64,000 nucleotides of DNA, from the NCBI GenBank assembly GCA_965268555.1, contig OZ254174.1:806001-870000 (forward strand). Direction: 5' to 3'. Shown here piece after piece: positions 41,274-50,090 of the stretch. This DNA comes from AAA044-D11 sp965268555 (lineage in GTDB: Bacteria > Actinomycetota > Actinomycetes > Nanopelagicales > Nanopelagicaceae). A model generated the notes under the pieces. That model made no database searches and had not been told where the DNA came from. It worked only from the letters and a program-made list of their open reading frames with translations. The position numbers and the translations under genes are program-made. Within the stretch, counting starts at the first letter, position 1; every line of letters starts with the position of its first letter.

Positions 41274-41924
41274 TCAATAAACCTTCAAGATTTTACTGAG
41301 TTCCTTACGCTCTAGATCTGGAACTGTGCAATCTTTTGCAGGATAGCCAACAGGAAAAAGAATATACGGACGTTCGGTTGCTGGTCTTTCGAATATCTCA
41401 CTCAAGAAGCCCATTGGATTTGGGGTATGCGTGAGAGTAGAGAGACCCATTGTGTGAAGGCTTGATATAAACATTCCGCAGGCCAAACCAACAGACTCGT
41501 TAACGTAATAATTCTTTTGTGGCGTTCCGTCAGGGAGAAATTGAGACTTCTGTGCAAAGCACACAACAATCCATGGAACGATATCGAGATATTCCTTATT
41601 GGAGTTAGTTCCTAGGTGTGAAATTGCATTGCGCCAAGCCGGTGGCATGCGTCCGCCTTCATAATTCTCACGTTCTTCAATCTCGGCAGCTTCACGAATG
41701 CGATGTTTGAGTGCTGGATCAGATGTGGCACAGAAGAACCAGGGCTGTTGGTTAGCACCACTTGGTGCCGTATTTGCCGTACGAACTGCAATCTCAATTA
41801 GCTCTTGCGGGACCGGCTCCGGTGAAAACATACGCACACTCCGGCGAGAGTTCATGTGCTCAAAGAAATCATTTCCGTGGGCTAGTGACTCATCAATTGG
41901 CAAAGGTAAGGGTTGATACTTCAT
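41274..41924 (-). CDS. Nitroreductase-family flavoprotein
   Basis: A 216-residue FMN enzyme: FEHMNSRRSVRMFSPEPVPQELIEIAVRTANTAPSGANQQPWFF with the FMN-binding RRSVR and SGANQQPW motifs, and GLACGMFISSLHTMGLSTLTHTPNPMGFLSEIF with the usual C-terminal PVGYPA. NAD(P)H-dependent reduction of nitro, quinone or enone groups; the sequence also recalls iodotyrosine deiodinase-like members. Leaderless start: TAATAT at 41931-41936, six bases before. Left border gene of the accessory island. Confidence 0.9.
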   Translation of the reverse strand: MKYQPLPLPIDESLAHGNDFFEHMNSRRSVRMFSPEPVPQELIEIAVRTANTAPSGANQQPWFFCATSDPALKHRIREAAEIEERENYEGGRMPPAWRNAISHLGTNSNKEYLDIVPWIVVCFAQKSQFLPDGTPQKNYYVNESVGLACGMFISSLHTMGLSTLTHTPNPMGFLSEIFERPATERPYILFPVGYPAKDCTVPDLERKELSKILKVY

Positions 41925-42001
41925 CGCAGAATATTAGTGGTGTAATTACTCGAAATAGAAGAGGTAGAAGTAAGAAATTCATAGCCAAGTTTTAGTTGTG
42001 G

Positions 42002-42036
42002 TTGACTTTTTCTAGTTAGCCACTAACTTAACATCC
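42002..42036 (+). promoter_or_regulatory. Promoter with palindromic operator for the FAD oxidoreductase
   Basis: TTGACT (42002-42007), 16-base spacer, TAACTT (42024-42029), then 7 bases to GTG 42037. The palindrome AGTTAG-CCA-CTAACT at 42014-42028 overlaps the spacer and -10, a classic repressor-site position. Confidence 0.5.
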
Positions 42037-43395
42037 GTGCATATTGTTGTTATTGGGGCGGGCGTAATAGGTTCCTCTATTGCATTGCAGTTAACTCGCA
42101 ATGGACATGAAGTTACGGTTATTGATCGAAATCCTGCGGCTGGACTCGGCTCTACCAGCTCATCTAGCGCGGTAGTTAGATTTAACTACTCAACCTTTGA
42201 TGCAGTGATGCTGGCTTGGGAGTCCTACTTCCTTTGGAAAGAATGGCAATCACTTGTTGATGGCACTGATGGCTTTAGTAATAAGCCCGAAGTGAATTCA
42301 CAAACGCATTATGCCTATCTAGAAGATTGTGGATGTGCGATGTTAGATGTTCCAGTTTTATCAAATGAGAAAACTATAAAGCTCTTCGATAAAGCCAATA
42401 TTCCATATGAAATTTGGGACGCAAGTACCTTAAAAGTTCGCATGCCAGGCATAGACGCTGGTAAATATTGGCCGAATAAACCGGTTAAATCAGAGGAGTT
42501 TTGGAATGAGGCGAGCGAAGAGTTAGGGGGTATCTACACACCAGCTGGCGGTTATATAAATGATCCGCTACTTGCTGCGCAAAATTTAGCGACATCGGCG
42601 AGTAGAGAAGGAGCAACATTCAGGTATCGCAAAGCTGTTACGAAGATAGCTAAAGATTCAAAGAATGGACGAGTAACTGGGGTGCAGATAACTGACTTTG
42701 ATTCCCAGCAGAAATCTCTTTTAGCAAGTGGCGCTGAATTTATTGCGGCCGATGTATTAGTAAATGTGACTGGCCCTTGGTCTACGTTAATAAATTCAAT
42801 GGCCGGTGCTGGTAGCGATTTCACAATTGAGTTAAAGCCACTTCGCACCGAGGTGCATCAGATATCTACACCGAAGAATATTTTGCCTGGACCAATTTTG
42901 GGAGATTTAGATCTTGGTACATATGCCAGATCAGGGCCTGGCGGAATTACCTTAATTGGTGGCACCGAACCAGAATGCGACCCAATGGATTGGGTTGAAC
43001 CAGCGAAGATTGATGAAGTAAATATGACCAGAACTGTTGAGGTATTTGAATCTCAAACGTATCGCTTCGCGAGAAGATTTGCGAAAGCTCAAATCCCATC
43101 AACACCAGTTGGGGTTGTTGGCGTTTACGATGTTTCATCTGATTGGACACCAATCTATGACAAAACTGACGTTCCCGGATTTTATGTTGCTATCGGAACC
43201 AGCGGTAATCAATTTAAGAATGCTCCTGTTGTCGGTTTTATCATGGCGCATTTAATCCAAGAAGTTGAGGCTGGTGCCGATCATGACAATCAGCCAGTTG
43301 AATACAAGTGCTTGAAGAGTGAGCACAGTATTAATCTTGGAACATTTTCGAGAAAACGCACGGGCAACACAACTAGCGGTACGGTGATGGGTTAG
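42037..43395 (+). CDS. FAD-dependent oxidoreductase, DAO/sarcosine-oxidase-like
   Basis: A 452-residue flavoprotein of the DAO family. It has the FAD motif HIVVIGAGVIGSSIALQLTRNGHEVTVIDRNPAAG, STSSSSAVVRFNYS, a mid-domain with VNVTGPWSTLINSMAG, and the C-terminal GVVGVYDVSSDWTPIYD with GFYVAIGTSGNQFKNAPVVG. Such enzymes oxidise secondary or primary amines of amino acids (sarcosine, dimethylglycine, D-amino acids). GTG start. First gene of a two-gene unit with the DJ-1 protein and likely repressor-controlled through the palindrome upstream. Confidence 0.88.
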   Translation: MHIVVIGAGVIGSSIALQLTRNGHEVTVIDRNPAAGLGSTSSSSAVVRFNYSTFDAVMLAWESYFLWKEWQSLVDGTDGFSNKPEVNSQTHYAYLEDCGCAMLDVPVLSNEKTIKLFDKANIPYEIWDASTLKVRMPGIDAGKYWPNKPVKSEEFWNEASEELGGIYTPAGGYINDPLLAAQNLATSASREGATFRYRKAVTKIAKDSKNGRVTGVQITDFDSQQKSLLASGAEFIAADVLVNVTGPWSTLINSMAGAGSDFTIELKPLRTEVHQISTPKNILPGPILGDLDLGTYARSGPGGITLIGGTEPECDPMDWVEPAKIDEVNMTRTVEVFESQTYRFARRFAKAQIPSTPVGVVGVYDVSSDWTPIYDKTDVPGFYVAIGTSGNQFKNAPVVGFIMAHLIQEVEAGADHDNQPVEYKCLKSEHSINLGTFSRKRTGNTTSGTVMG

Positions 43396-43396
43396 C

Positions 43397-43408
43397 TATC
43401 TTTGCCTG
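43397..43408 (+). promoter_or_regulatory. Possible internal leaderless promoter for the DJ-1 gene
   Basis: TATCTT (43397-43402), 6 bases before ATG 43409, partly inside the end of the preceding gene. Confidence 0.3.
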
Positions 43409-44050
43409 ATGAAACAGATTGCGATGTTGTTATACCCAGGGTTCACTCCCCTAGATGCGATTGGTCCGTACCACGCACTCTCGCAATTTCCCGGCTATGA
43501 ATTTTCATATGTAGCTCTTGAAGCTGGACCTATTAGTGATGGAACTGCAACCACGTTAATCGCGCACAAGAGTATTTCTGAAATATCTAGCGTAGAAATT
43601 TTAATTGTCCCTGGAGGCTTGCCTGCCATCACGATGGCTCGAGCGGGTGATCCGTTAATTGATTGGATTGCAAAGATTCATCCAAAAACCGAGTGGACAA
43701 TCTCTGTTTGTACCGGAGCTCTAATGCTTGGTGCAGCAGGGATACTCAAGGACGTTCCTGCAACAACACATTGGTATTCACATTCTGAGCTAAAAGATTA
43801 CGGTGCAATTCCTACGGATGAAAGAGTCGTCGAGTACGGAAAGATAATTACCGCAGCCGGTGTCTCGGCTGGAATTGATATGTCACTTACTTTGGCCATG
43901 CGATTGTTTGGGCAGGAGTTTGCAGAGACTATGCAACTAGATATGGAATATGACCCGAAGCCACCCTTTAACGCCGGTCACCCAAGAACTGCACCTGCGA
44001 AAGTTCATGCAAAATTGCGGGAACTTTTCGACTCAGTACTCTTGAAATAG
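43409..44050 (+). CDS. DJ-1/PfpI family protein, isonitrile-hydratase-like
   Basis: A 213-residue class-I glutamine-amidotransferase-fold protein. It opens MLLYPGFTPLDAIGPYHALSQFPG. The nucleophile elbow SVCTGALMLGAAGIL carries the Cys, and TTHWYSHSELKDYGAIPTDERVVEYGKIITAAGVSAGIDM follows. This layout matches the isonitrile hydratase/transcriptional-regulator-like DJ-1 subgroup, lacking a DNA-binding domain. 13 bases after the oxidase, so co-transcribed; hydration of an isonitrile or deglycation are possible chemistries. Confidence 0.85.
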   Translation: MKQIAMLLYPGFTPLDAIGPYHALSQFPGYEFSYVALEAGPISDGTATTLIAHKSISEISSVEILIVPGGLPAITMARAGDPLIDWIAKIHPKTEWTISVCTGALMLGAAGILKDVPATTHWYSHSELKDYGAIPTDERVVEYGKIITAAGVSAGIDMSLTLAMRLFGQEFAETMQLDMEYDPKPPFNAGHPRTAPAKVHAKLRELFDSVLLK

Positions 44051-44074
44051 CTTGAAGATTAAACTTCATGCTTT

Positions 44075-45004
44075 TTAAAGTTGCTGCTCTTTGGCCTGGG
44101 CTTCGACTTTAACTACAATTGAAACGCCAAGAATCACAACACCGGCTCCAAGTAACAAAGTTGTTGAGAATTGCTCATCTAGAAATAGAACTCCAAGCAA
44201 CACCGCAACAATTGGATTCACATATGCATAGGTTGAAACCAAACCTATAGGTGCGTTAGCAGAGAGCCAAACATAAGCAGTAAAAGTTAAGATTGAACCG
44301 ATAAGAACTAAGAACACCCACCAAGCCCAAGAAGCTAGCGTTGCATCGAAGAAATCATGGAAACTTTCCTTAGCTACCAAGCCTGCGATAGTCATGCCAA
44401 TGCCACCAAGTAGCATCTGATAGAAAGTCACAACCAAAGCTTTTTCTGGCAGACCCAGGCGAGGTGAGATATAACTTCCAAATGCCCAGCCTATATTCCC
44501 AACTACCACCATCAACATCCAAAAAATATGTCCCCCGTTATTGGGTTTCTGTAATTCTGGCTGCAATAAAATCGCAACTCCAAGAAAACCAATACAAACT
44601 CCAACTAAACTTAAAATTGAAGTTCTAATCCCTTCAATAACCTTAAAAATCAAAATCCAAAATGGGAGTATTGAAATAAGTAGCGCTACTAGTCCTGATG
44701 GGACGCCATTGAATTGAGCTAACGAGACCATTCCCAATCCAAGGCCCAACAGGAGTGCTCCTAAGAAAAAGAGAGAGACCATTTGGCGCACGGTTACGTA
44801 GATAGATCTACGGCCAAATTTAACTAATAAAAACACTCCTAATAGCAAGCTCGCCGCAAGGAAGCGCATTCCCATAGCCAATAACGGCGGCATTGATCGA
44901 ATTGCGAATTCAATACCAAGATATGTGGAGCCCCAAACAATGTAGACCACCCAAAGTCCAGCCCAAATCTTTTTATTGCTCGAAGCTGTTGGGCTATTGC
45001 TCAC
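44075..45004 (-). CDS. EamA-family (DMT) transporter
   Basis: A 309-residue ten-helix transporter: WVVYIVWGSTYLGIEFAIRSMPPLLAMGMRFLAASLLL (YedA/RhaT-like opening), FNGVPSGLVALLISILPFW, and APIGLVSTYAYVNPIVAVLLGVLFLDEQFSTTLLLGAGVVILGV. Likely exporter of an amino-acid-like or other small metabolite. Its start overlaps the end of the SDR gene upstream by 11 bases, tying its cargo to the SDR's pathway. Confidence 0.9.
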   Translation of the reverse strand: MSNSPTASSNKKIWAGLWVVYIVWGSTYLGIEFAIRSMPPLLAMGMRFLAASLLLGVFLLVKFGRRSIYVTVRQMVSLFFLGALLLGLGLGMVSLAQFNGVPSGLVALLISILPFWILIFKVIEGIRTSILSLVGVCIGFLGVAILLQPELQKPNNGGHIFWMLMVVVGNIGWAFGSYISPRLGLPEKALVVTFYQMLLGGIGMTIAGLVAKESFHDFFDATLASWAWWVFLVLIGSILTFTAYVWLSANAPIGLVSTYAYVNPIVAVLLGVLFLDEQFSTTLLLGAGVVILGVSIVVKVEAQAKEQQL

Positions 45005-45782
45005 TTAAGATTCCTGGTCTCGATCCTAATCCCATCGATGCATCGATAATTGCGCCGTGCAAATACGTGGAACCTTCGGCAGCAAGGAAAATAACTAATT
45101 CCGCTATCTCCTCAGGTTCAATCAAGCGGGACTTAGGTAATTTAGAAATGAAATCCTTCTTCTCGACCTCCGACATTGCACTCAAAGTACTAGCCTGAAA
45201 CATTCCAGTATTAGTTGCCCCTGGCGCAATTGCGAACACATCAACATTTGTATAAACATGTTCAGCGGCAAGTTGCTTGGTAAGAAATGAAACGGCCGCC
45301 TTACTCATGCCATCTGAAAGTCTGAAATGAGGGAAAGCCTGAAAGCCACCGCCAACAGAACTGAAGTTGATAACTTTTCTAGGCAATTTAGAATTCTTGG
45401 TTAGCTCAATAAACAACTCAGAAATTCGAAGAGTTCCTAGCGCATTAATTCTCAACATCTCTAAATCTTGACTATCTTTATCTGGCGCATATGAGTTCAC
45501 CGTAGCCGAACCAACTGCTGCTGCATTTACCAGGGTGTCAATGGATCCCATAGATTTATTGGCTTCATTTAAAGTTTTGCGAATAGAGTCGGTTTCTCCC
45601 ATATCGATACCCAGTGCTCGAGCTCTTGAACCAAATGATTGCGCGAAATTTTCAGCCTCTACCTTGTTGGCTTTTTCATCAGCGAAGGTGAAAGTTACGT
45701 TATCTCCCTGGTCTGTAAACTTACGTACGCAAGCCTGCCCAATGCCACCCATGCCACCTGTGATAAAAATATTTCGAGACAT
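44994..45782 (-). CDS. SDR-family protein lacking the catalytic tyrosine
   Basis: A 262-residue SDR with a normal cofactor motif (FITGGMGGIGQAC), NAAAV in place of NNAG, and a serine at S141/S142 (INFSSVGGG). The YxxxK motif reads D157-G-M-S-K161, so the Tyr that normally donates the proton is Asp; the codon GAT was checked on the minus strand. The C-terminus is regular (EEIAELVIFLAAEGSTYLHGAIIDASMGLGS). It may use another residue, catalyse a non-redox reaction, or be a binding protein. Shine-Dalgarno AGGAG before the ATG. Heads an operon with the EamA exporter. Confidence 0.85.
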   Translation of the reverse strand: MSRNIFITGGMGGIGQACVRKFTDQGDNVTFTFADEKANKVEAENFAQSFGSRARALGIDMGETDSIRKTLNEANKSMGSIDTLVNAAAVGSATVNSYAPDKDSQDLEMLRINALGTLRISELFIELTKNSKLPRKVINFSSVGGGFQAFPHFRLSDGMSKAAVSFLTKQLAAEHVYTNVDVFAIAPGATNTGMFQASTLSAMSEVEKKDFISKLPKSRLIEPEEIAELVIFLAAEGSTYLHGAIIDASMGLGSRPGILSEQ

Positions 45783-46051
45783 TTTTTCTCCTGACTGACT
45801 TACGCTGTTAACTAATCACAAATTCTCTAAACAACTTCCACCTGCGAGAACCTATCAAAGTCTAAGCGCACATCTCCTTAGCTCAGAGAAATTTGCACTC
45901 TTAGGCTCAACAAAGCCGTAATTAATCACTTATCACTCCCCTTGCGCCCACACTTTATGATGTGAAGTACATATATAGAGAGTTCAATATCGACTGGCCT
46001 ACTAGTATGCTTTGAAAATTCATGTGAAGAGCGAGCTTAAGGAGAGGTCTT
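45783..46051. promoter_or_regulatory. Divergent control region of the island
   Basis: 269 bases between the SDR and class-V PLP genes. TATGCT at 46006-46011 is a -10 candidate for the plus strand. ATGTGAAG occurs twice as a direct repeat (about 45959 and 46023). AAGGAGAGG precedes the ATG at 46052, a rare strong Shine-Dalgarno for this window. No small gene or RNA recognised. Confidence 0.4.
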
Positions 46052-47206
46052 ATGAGCACCCTGGATCTAGCAGCACAATACCGATCTCAATTTCCGCTAT
46101 TTGAAAAATTGACATACGTAAATTCATGTTCACACGGTGTCTTGGCAAATTCTGTTAAGCAGTCCTTCGCTACATATATTGCAACTTTGGAAGATAAAGG
46201 CTCTGCCTGGCAAGATTGGGTGACTCAACAGGAAATTGTTAGGTCTCTGATTGCACAATTCCTCTCCGCCACTCCTGAAGAGATTGCAATAACAACATCG
46301 GCCTCTGCGGGTATAAATGCTCTGGCTACTGCGCTAAATTTCAATGGCAAAAGAAATAAGATAATTACTACTGATAATGAATTCCCTACAATGGGCCAGA
46401 TTTGGCATGCGCAGGAATCACGTGGCGCGAAGGTAATCCATATACCTAGTAATCCAGATTTAACTGTAGATACGCAATCTCTTATCGATGCAATCGATGA
46501 AGAAACCCTCGTAGTCGCAATTGCGCATATTTGCTACAGAAATGGCGTTCGCACAGATATAAAGCCGATTATTGAAGCCGCTCACAAGATGGGCGCTTTG
46601 GTTGTTCTGGATGCCTATCAATCAGTTGGCTCGTTATCGCTAAATGTAAACGAGATTAGCGCCGACATTATTGTCGGAGGATTACAGAAATATATGCTTG
46701 CCGTGCCTGGAGTTGGATTTTTATATGCAAGAAAGAGCACCACTGGCTCACTAATCCCGACTAACACCGGTTGGTTTGCCGCAGCAGATATCTTTGCAAT
46801 GAGGATAGATGCATACGAGCCCGCCCTCGAAGCAAGACGTTTTGAAAATGGAACTCCAAATGTTGCGCCTCTTTACCCAGCAACAGCTGCGCTAAATTTG
46901 ATGCTCGAAGTTGGAATTTTGAATATTGAGAAGTACGTATCTGGAATTCACAAAGAGATCCGAAGTGGACTCATTGAGATAGGCGGAAAAGTAGTAACGC
47001 CAAGCGACGATAGGTATCACGGATCGATGCTCGCTGTCGCCTCTACTGATGAGCATGCCCACGTGGCTGCACTAGAGGAACTTGGCATCATTACATCTTG
47101 TCGTGACGGCAACATCCGAATCTCTCCCCACTTCTATAACAATTTAGAAGATGTTGAAAACATTGTTGATGGCTTTAAAAAGACCGCTTCATTCTTGAAG
47201 AAATAA
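46052..47206 (+). CDS. Class-V PLP-dependent enzyme (isopenicillin-N-epimerase/kynureninase-like)
   Basis: A 384-residue fold-type I PLP enzyme. It opens LTYVNSCSHGVLANSVKQSF. TTSASAGINALATAL binds the phosphate, VLDAYQSVGSL gives D187 and Q190, and GGLQKYMLAVPGVGFLY carries the Schiff-base lysine K213. ARRFENGTPNVAPLYPATAALN is a family block. Members are epimerases, lyases, kynureninases or desulfurases; no active-site Cys loop of a desulfurase is apparent. First gene of a three-gene unit with two aldo/keto reductases (6-base gap), so it probably produces or consumes an aldehyde, ketone or imine. Confidence 0.84.
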   Translation: MSTLDLAAQYRSQFPLFEKLTYVNSCSHGVLANSVKQSFATYIATLEDKGSAWQDWVTQQEIVRSLIAQFLSATPEEIAITTSASAGINALATALNFNGKRNKIITTDNEFPTMGQIWHAQESRGAKVIHIPSNPDLTVDTQSLIDAIDEETLVVAIAHICYRNGVRTDIKPIIEAAHKMGALVVLDAYQSVGSLSLNVNEISADIIVGGLQKYMLAVPGVGFLYARKSTTGSLIPTNTGWFAAADIFAMRIDAYEPALEARRFENGTPNVAPLYPATAALNLMLEVGILNIEKYVSGIHKEIRSGLIEIGGKVVTPSDDRYHGSMLAVASTDEHAHVAALEELGIITSCRDGNIRISPHFYNNLEDVENIVDGFKKTASFLKK

Positions 47207-47212
47207 ACTTCA

Positions 47213-48670
47213 ATGGCGGATAACTTGATTGAGACCCATAAGCTTTCAACGGATTTAGAGATTTCGAGAGCAATTACTGGTCTCTGGCAAATCGCCGACA
47301 TGGAGAAAGATGGATCGACTTTGGATCCAATCGCTACTTCAAAGATGATGGGCCCATATGTCGATGCTGGGCTATTCACATTTGATATGGCAGATCACTA
47401 TGGTTCAGCTGAGATTATTGCTGGCGAGTATAAGAAATCTAGTGGGGCTCAGAATAATCCGAAGCTACTTACAAAATGGGTTCCAAAGCCAGGTCCCGTT
47501 TCAAGAGAGCAAGTAAGAAGCGCTGTTGAAGAGCGATTAAAGCGTTTGCAGAGCACGAAAGTTGACCTACTTCAATACCATGCTTGGACATTTGCAAATC
47601 CATATTGGCTAGATACCTTGATTTATCTCCAAGAGTTAAAAGAGGAGGGACTAATCGGAGAGCTAGGTACTACAAATTTTGATACCGCCCATCTTCGAAT
47701 TGCAAAATCCACAGGTATCGACATTGTTTCAAATCAAATTTCTTACTCCTTGGTTGATCAAAGAGGCTCTGGCAAAATGGCTGACTACTGCGCCGAAAAT
47801 TCGATATCAATTCTTGCTTATGGAACTCTCTGCGGCGGCTTCATCTCTAAGAAGTGGTTGGGCAAAGCAGAACCGAAGCAAAATGAATTAGCAAACTGGT
47901 CTTTGATGAAGTACAAACGCTTTATTGACGCTGCAGGTGGCTGGGCGAAATTCCAGAATTTACTCGCAGTCTTAGATCAAACAAGTAAGGAAACTGACCG
48001 TTCAATCGCTACCATCGCAAGTAAATTTCAATTGGCTCAGAAAGCTGTCGGTGCAGTAATTATTGGAGCAAGGCTAGGCGAAAATTCGCATGTGGCAGAT
48101 ACGGCATCACTATTTACATTTGATTTATCCGAGAAGCAGCTAAATACAATTCAAGCCGCCATCGATCAACTAGATCCGATTCCTGGCGATTGTGGCGACG
48201 AATACCGCAAACCACCTTATTTAACGGCTTCCGGAGATTTGAGCCATCACTTAGAGAAAATTCCGCTGGTTTATGAAGCAACGAAAATGGGTAACAACCT
48301 ACACATCAACTCTGGTACTCCTTGGGAATCTCTAGCTGGTTACTCCCGCGCAGTTAAGGTCGGCAATCGAGTAATTCTCTCCGGAACTACTGCAACTCAT
48401 GGCGAGAAAGTCGTGGGAGTTAATGATCCAATTGCGCAAGCGCATTTTGCGATTGATAAAATCGAAGCTTCATTGGAGTCATTGGGCGCTAAATTGTCCG
48501 ATGTTGTCCGCACCCGGATATTTGTTCGACAGAGCGAGGGTTGGGAGGGCGCAATCTTGGCACATGGTGAAAGATTTAAGGATATTAGCCCAGCCAATAC
48601 AACCTTCTTTGCCAATTTAATTGGTGATGAATATTTAGTAGAGATCGAAGCCGAAGCAGAAATCCAATGA
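47213..48670 (+). CDS. Fusion: aldo/keto reductase + YjgF/RidA-like domain
   Basis: A 485-residue two-domain protein. Residues about 15-325 form an aldo/keto reductase with the full tetrad visible: Asp and Tyr in FDMADHYGS, Lys in LLTKWVP, His in LLQYHAW. After a linker (GDEYRKPPYLTASGD), residues about 360-485 form a Rid domain (AVKVGNRVILSGTTATHGEKV ... VEIEAEAEI). The Arg that RidA uses for imine hydrolysis (PARS) is replaced in SPANTTF, as in non-deaminase Rid subfamilies. The fusion suggests a reactive enamine or imine product is handled next to carbonyl reduction. Confidence 0.88.
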   Translation: MADNLIETHKLSTDLEISRAITGLWQIADMEKDGSTLDPIATSKMMGPYVDAGLFTFDMADHYGSAEIIAGEYKKSSGAQNNPKLLTKWVPKPGPVSREQVRSAVEERLKRLQSTKVDLLQYHAWTFANPYWLDTLIYLQELKEEGLIGELGTTNFDTAHLRIAKSTGIDIVSNQISYSLVDQRGSGKMADYCAENSISILAYGTLCGGFISKKWLGKAEPKQNELANWSLMKYKRFIDAAGGWAKFQNLLAVLDQTSKETDRSIATIASKFQLAQKAVGAVIIGARLGENSHVADTASLFTFDLSEKQLNTIQAAIDQLDPIPGDCGDEYRKPPYLTASGDLSHHLEKIPLVYEATKMGNNLHINSGTPWESLAGYSRAVKVGNRVILSGTTATHGEKVVGVNDPIAQAHFAIDKIEASLESLGAKLSDVVRTRIFVRQSEGWEGAILAHGERFKDISPANTTFFANLIGDEYLVEIEAEAEIQ

Positions 48671-49710
48671 TGAATAAAGTAAAGATGCTTGGAGATTATG
48701 AAATCTCTCCTGTGATCAAGGGTGGCTGGCAGTTAAGTTCTGGCCATTCCTTAGATCAAAAAATTAGTAACGACCAGGCAATCCTAGATACCACCGAGTT
48801 TATTGAGGCTGGAATTTCGACTCTGGACTTTGGTGATATCTATACCGGCGTTGAAGAGCTCATAGGTAAGGCAATATTGAAACTTGCGCAAAAGCATGGG
48901 GATAAAGCGCGCGATCTGGTTCAACTTCACACGAAGTATGTTCCTAATGAAAATGATTTAGATAATTTCGATCCTGCTGATGTGAGTAAGGTCGTAAATC
49001 GCTCGCTCAATCGCCTTGGCGTTGATTGTGTTGATTTAGTGCAATTCCACTGGTGGAGATATGAAGCAAAATCATATTTAAAGGCGATGGAAGAGTTATT
49101 TAAGTTAAAGAGCGCAGGAAAAATTCGGAACATCGGAATTACAAATTTCGATGTTGAAAGGCTAAAAGAGATGGTGGATGCAGGGTTGAAGCCAGCGAGT
49201 ATTCAACTCCAGTACTCGGTCATCGATGGCAGAGCCGAGAACGAAATGGCAGATTTCTGCATCGAAAATGAAATTAGTATTCTTTGCTACGGAACTGTCG
49301 CAGGTGGGCTTATCTCAGAGAAATATCTTGGCGCCCCAGATCCAACGGTTTTTGCTACTAGATCTCAAGTGAAATACCAATTGGTTATTGAAGAATTTGG
49401 CGGTTGGGAACTTTTTCAGCAGTTACTACAGGCAATGAGTGAAATAGCACAGAAGCATAAGGTTGACATTGGGACAATAGCCTCAGCATTCATTCTCAGA
49501 CAGCCTGGAGTCAAAGCAGTAATTGTTGGTGCCAGAAATCTGGATCATCTCTCTTCAAACCTGCAAATACCACTAATTCAATTTACCGAGGAAGAAGTAG
49601 CGAAAATACAGAGCATAAGGTCAAGAGCAAAGGGGCCGCTCGGGCCAATTTATTACCTAGAAAGATATGACGATAAGCATCGAAATATCATGCACACTAA
49701 TAATAATTAA
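48667..49710 (+). CDS. Aldo/keto reductase
   Basis: A 347-residue aldo/keto reductase, a paralogue of the reductase domain of the preceding fusion (shared order of SxGxWQ, LDFGDIY, LHTKYVP, LVQFHWW, IGITNFD, IQLQYSVIDGRAENEMADFC). The Asp-Tyr-Lys-His tetrad is complete. No Rid domain. ATGA overlap with the preceding gene. The pair may form a heteromer or act on successive carbonyls. 3' end overlaps the convergent TIGR04076 gene by 4 bases. Confidence 0.9.
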   Translation: MMNKVKMLGDYEISPVIKGGWQLSSGHSLDQKISNDQAILDTTEFIEAGISTLDFGDIYTGVEELIGKAILKLAQKHGDKARDLVQLHTKYVPNENDLDNFDPADVSKVVNRSLNRLGVDCVDLVQFHWWRYEAKSYLKAMEELFKLKSAGKIRNIGITNFDVERLKEMVDAGLKPASIQLQYSVIDGRAENEMADFCIENEISILCYGTVAGGLISEKYLGAPDPTVFATRSQVKYQLVIEEFGGWELFQQLLQAMSEIAQKHKVDIGTIASAFILRQPGVKAVIVGARNLDHLSSNLQIPLIQFTEEEVAKIQSIRSRAKGPLGPIYYLERYDDKHRNIMHTNNN

Positions 49711-50012
49711 GTTAAATCACTCGCATCTAATTTAACGAGACCGATTCGTTCAATTTTCATTACCAACTTCTCTTCAGGGTCAGGACAGGCAACTAGAGAA
49801 TCTTGCTCTAGCCAATCATCCGATGCCATTTTTCTCTGCTTTGCGGGCAACAACGGCAAAACTGATGCAATCGCATACATGCAGAAATGTTTACCTTCGG
49901 GAATTCGCAATTCGGCGCTATTTGTTACTTCAAAATAATCACCGGGCACCAGGCCACAAACAGACCTACCGCCAATACTTTCTACGGACACTCGCAAGTC
50001 GTAAATTTCCAT
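49707..50012 (-). CDS. TIGR04076 family small protein
   Basis: 101 residues: YDLRVSVESIGGRSVCGLVPGDYFEVTNSAELRIPEGKHFCMYAIASVLPLLPAKQRKM, then DDWLEQDSLVACPDPEEKLVMKIERIG. The spaced cysteines (Cys 20, 44, about 76) and the LPLLPAKQR block match TIGR04076. Function unknown; I recall members occurring near oxidoreductase or aldo/keto reductase genes, as here. Leaderless start: TATCAT at 50019-50024, six bases before the ATG. Confidence 0.82.
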   Translation of the reverse strand: MEIYDLRVSVESIGGRSVCGLVPGDYFEVTNSAELRIPEGKHFCMYAIASVLPLLPAKQRKMASDDWLEQDSLVACPDPEEKLVMKIERIGLVKLDASDLT

Positions 50013-50090
50013 CCAGTAATGATACGTCAGTAGATGGGATATTGGTCGAGTTCTAGCGCGGTTTTCTATTTGTTATGGAAGACTATTCAA

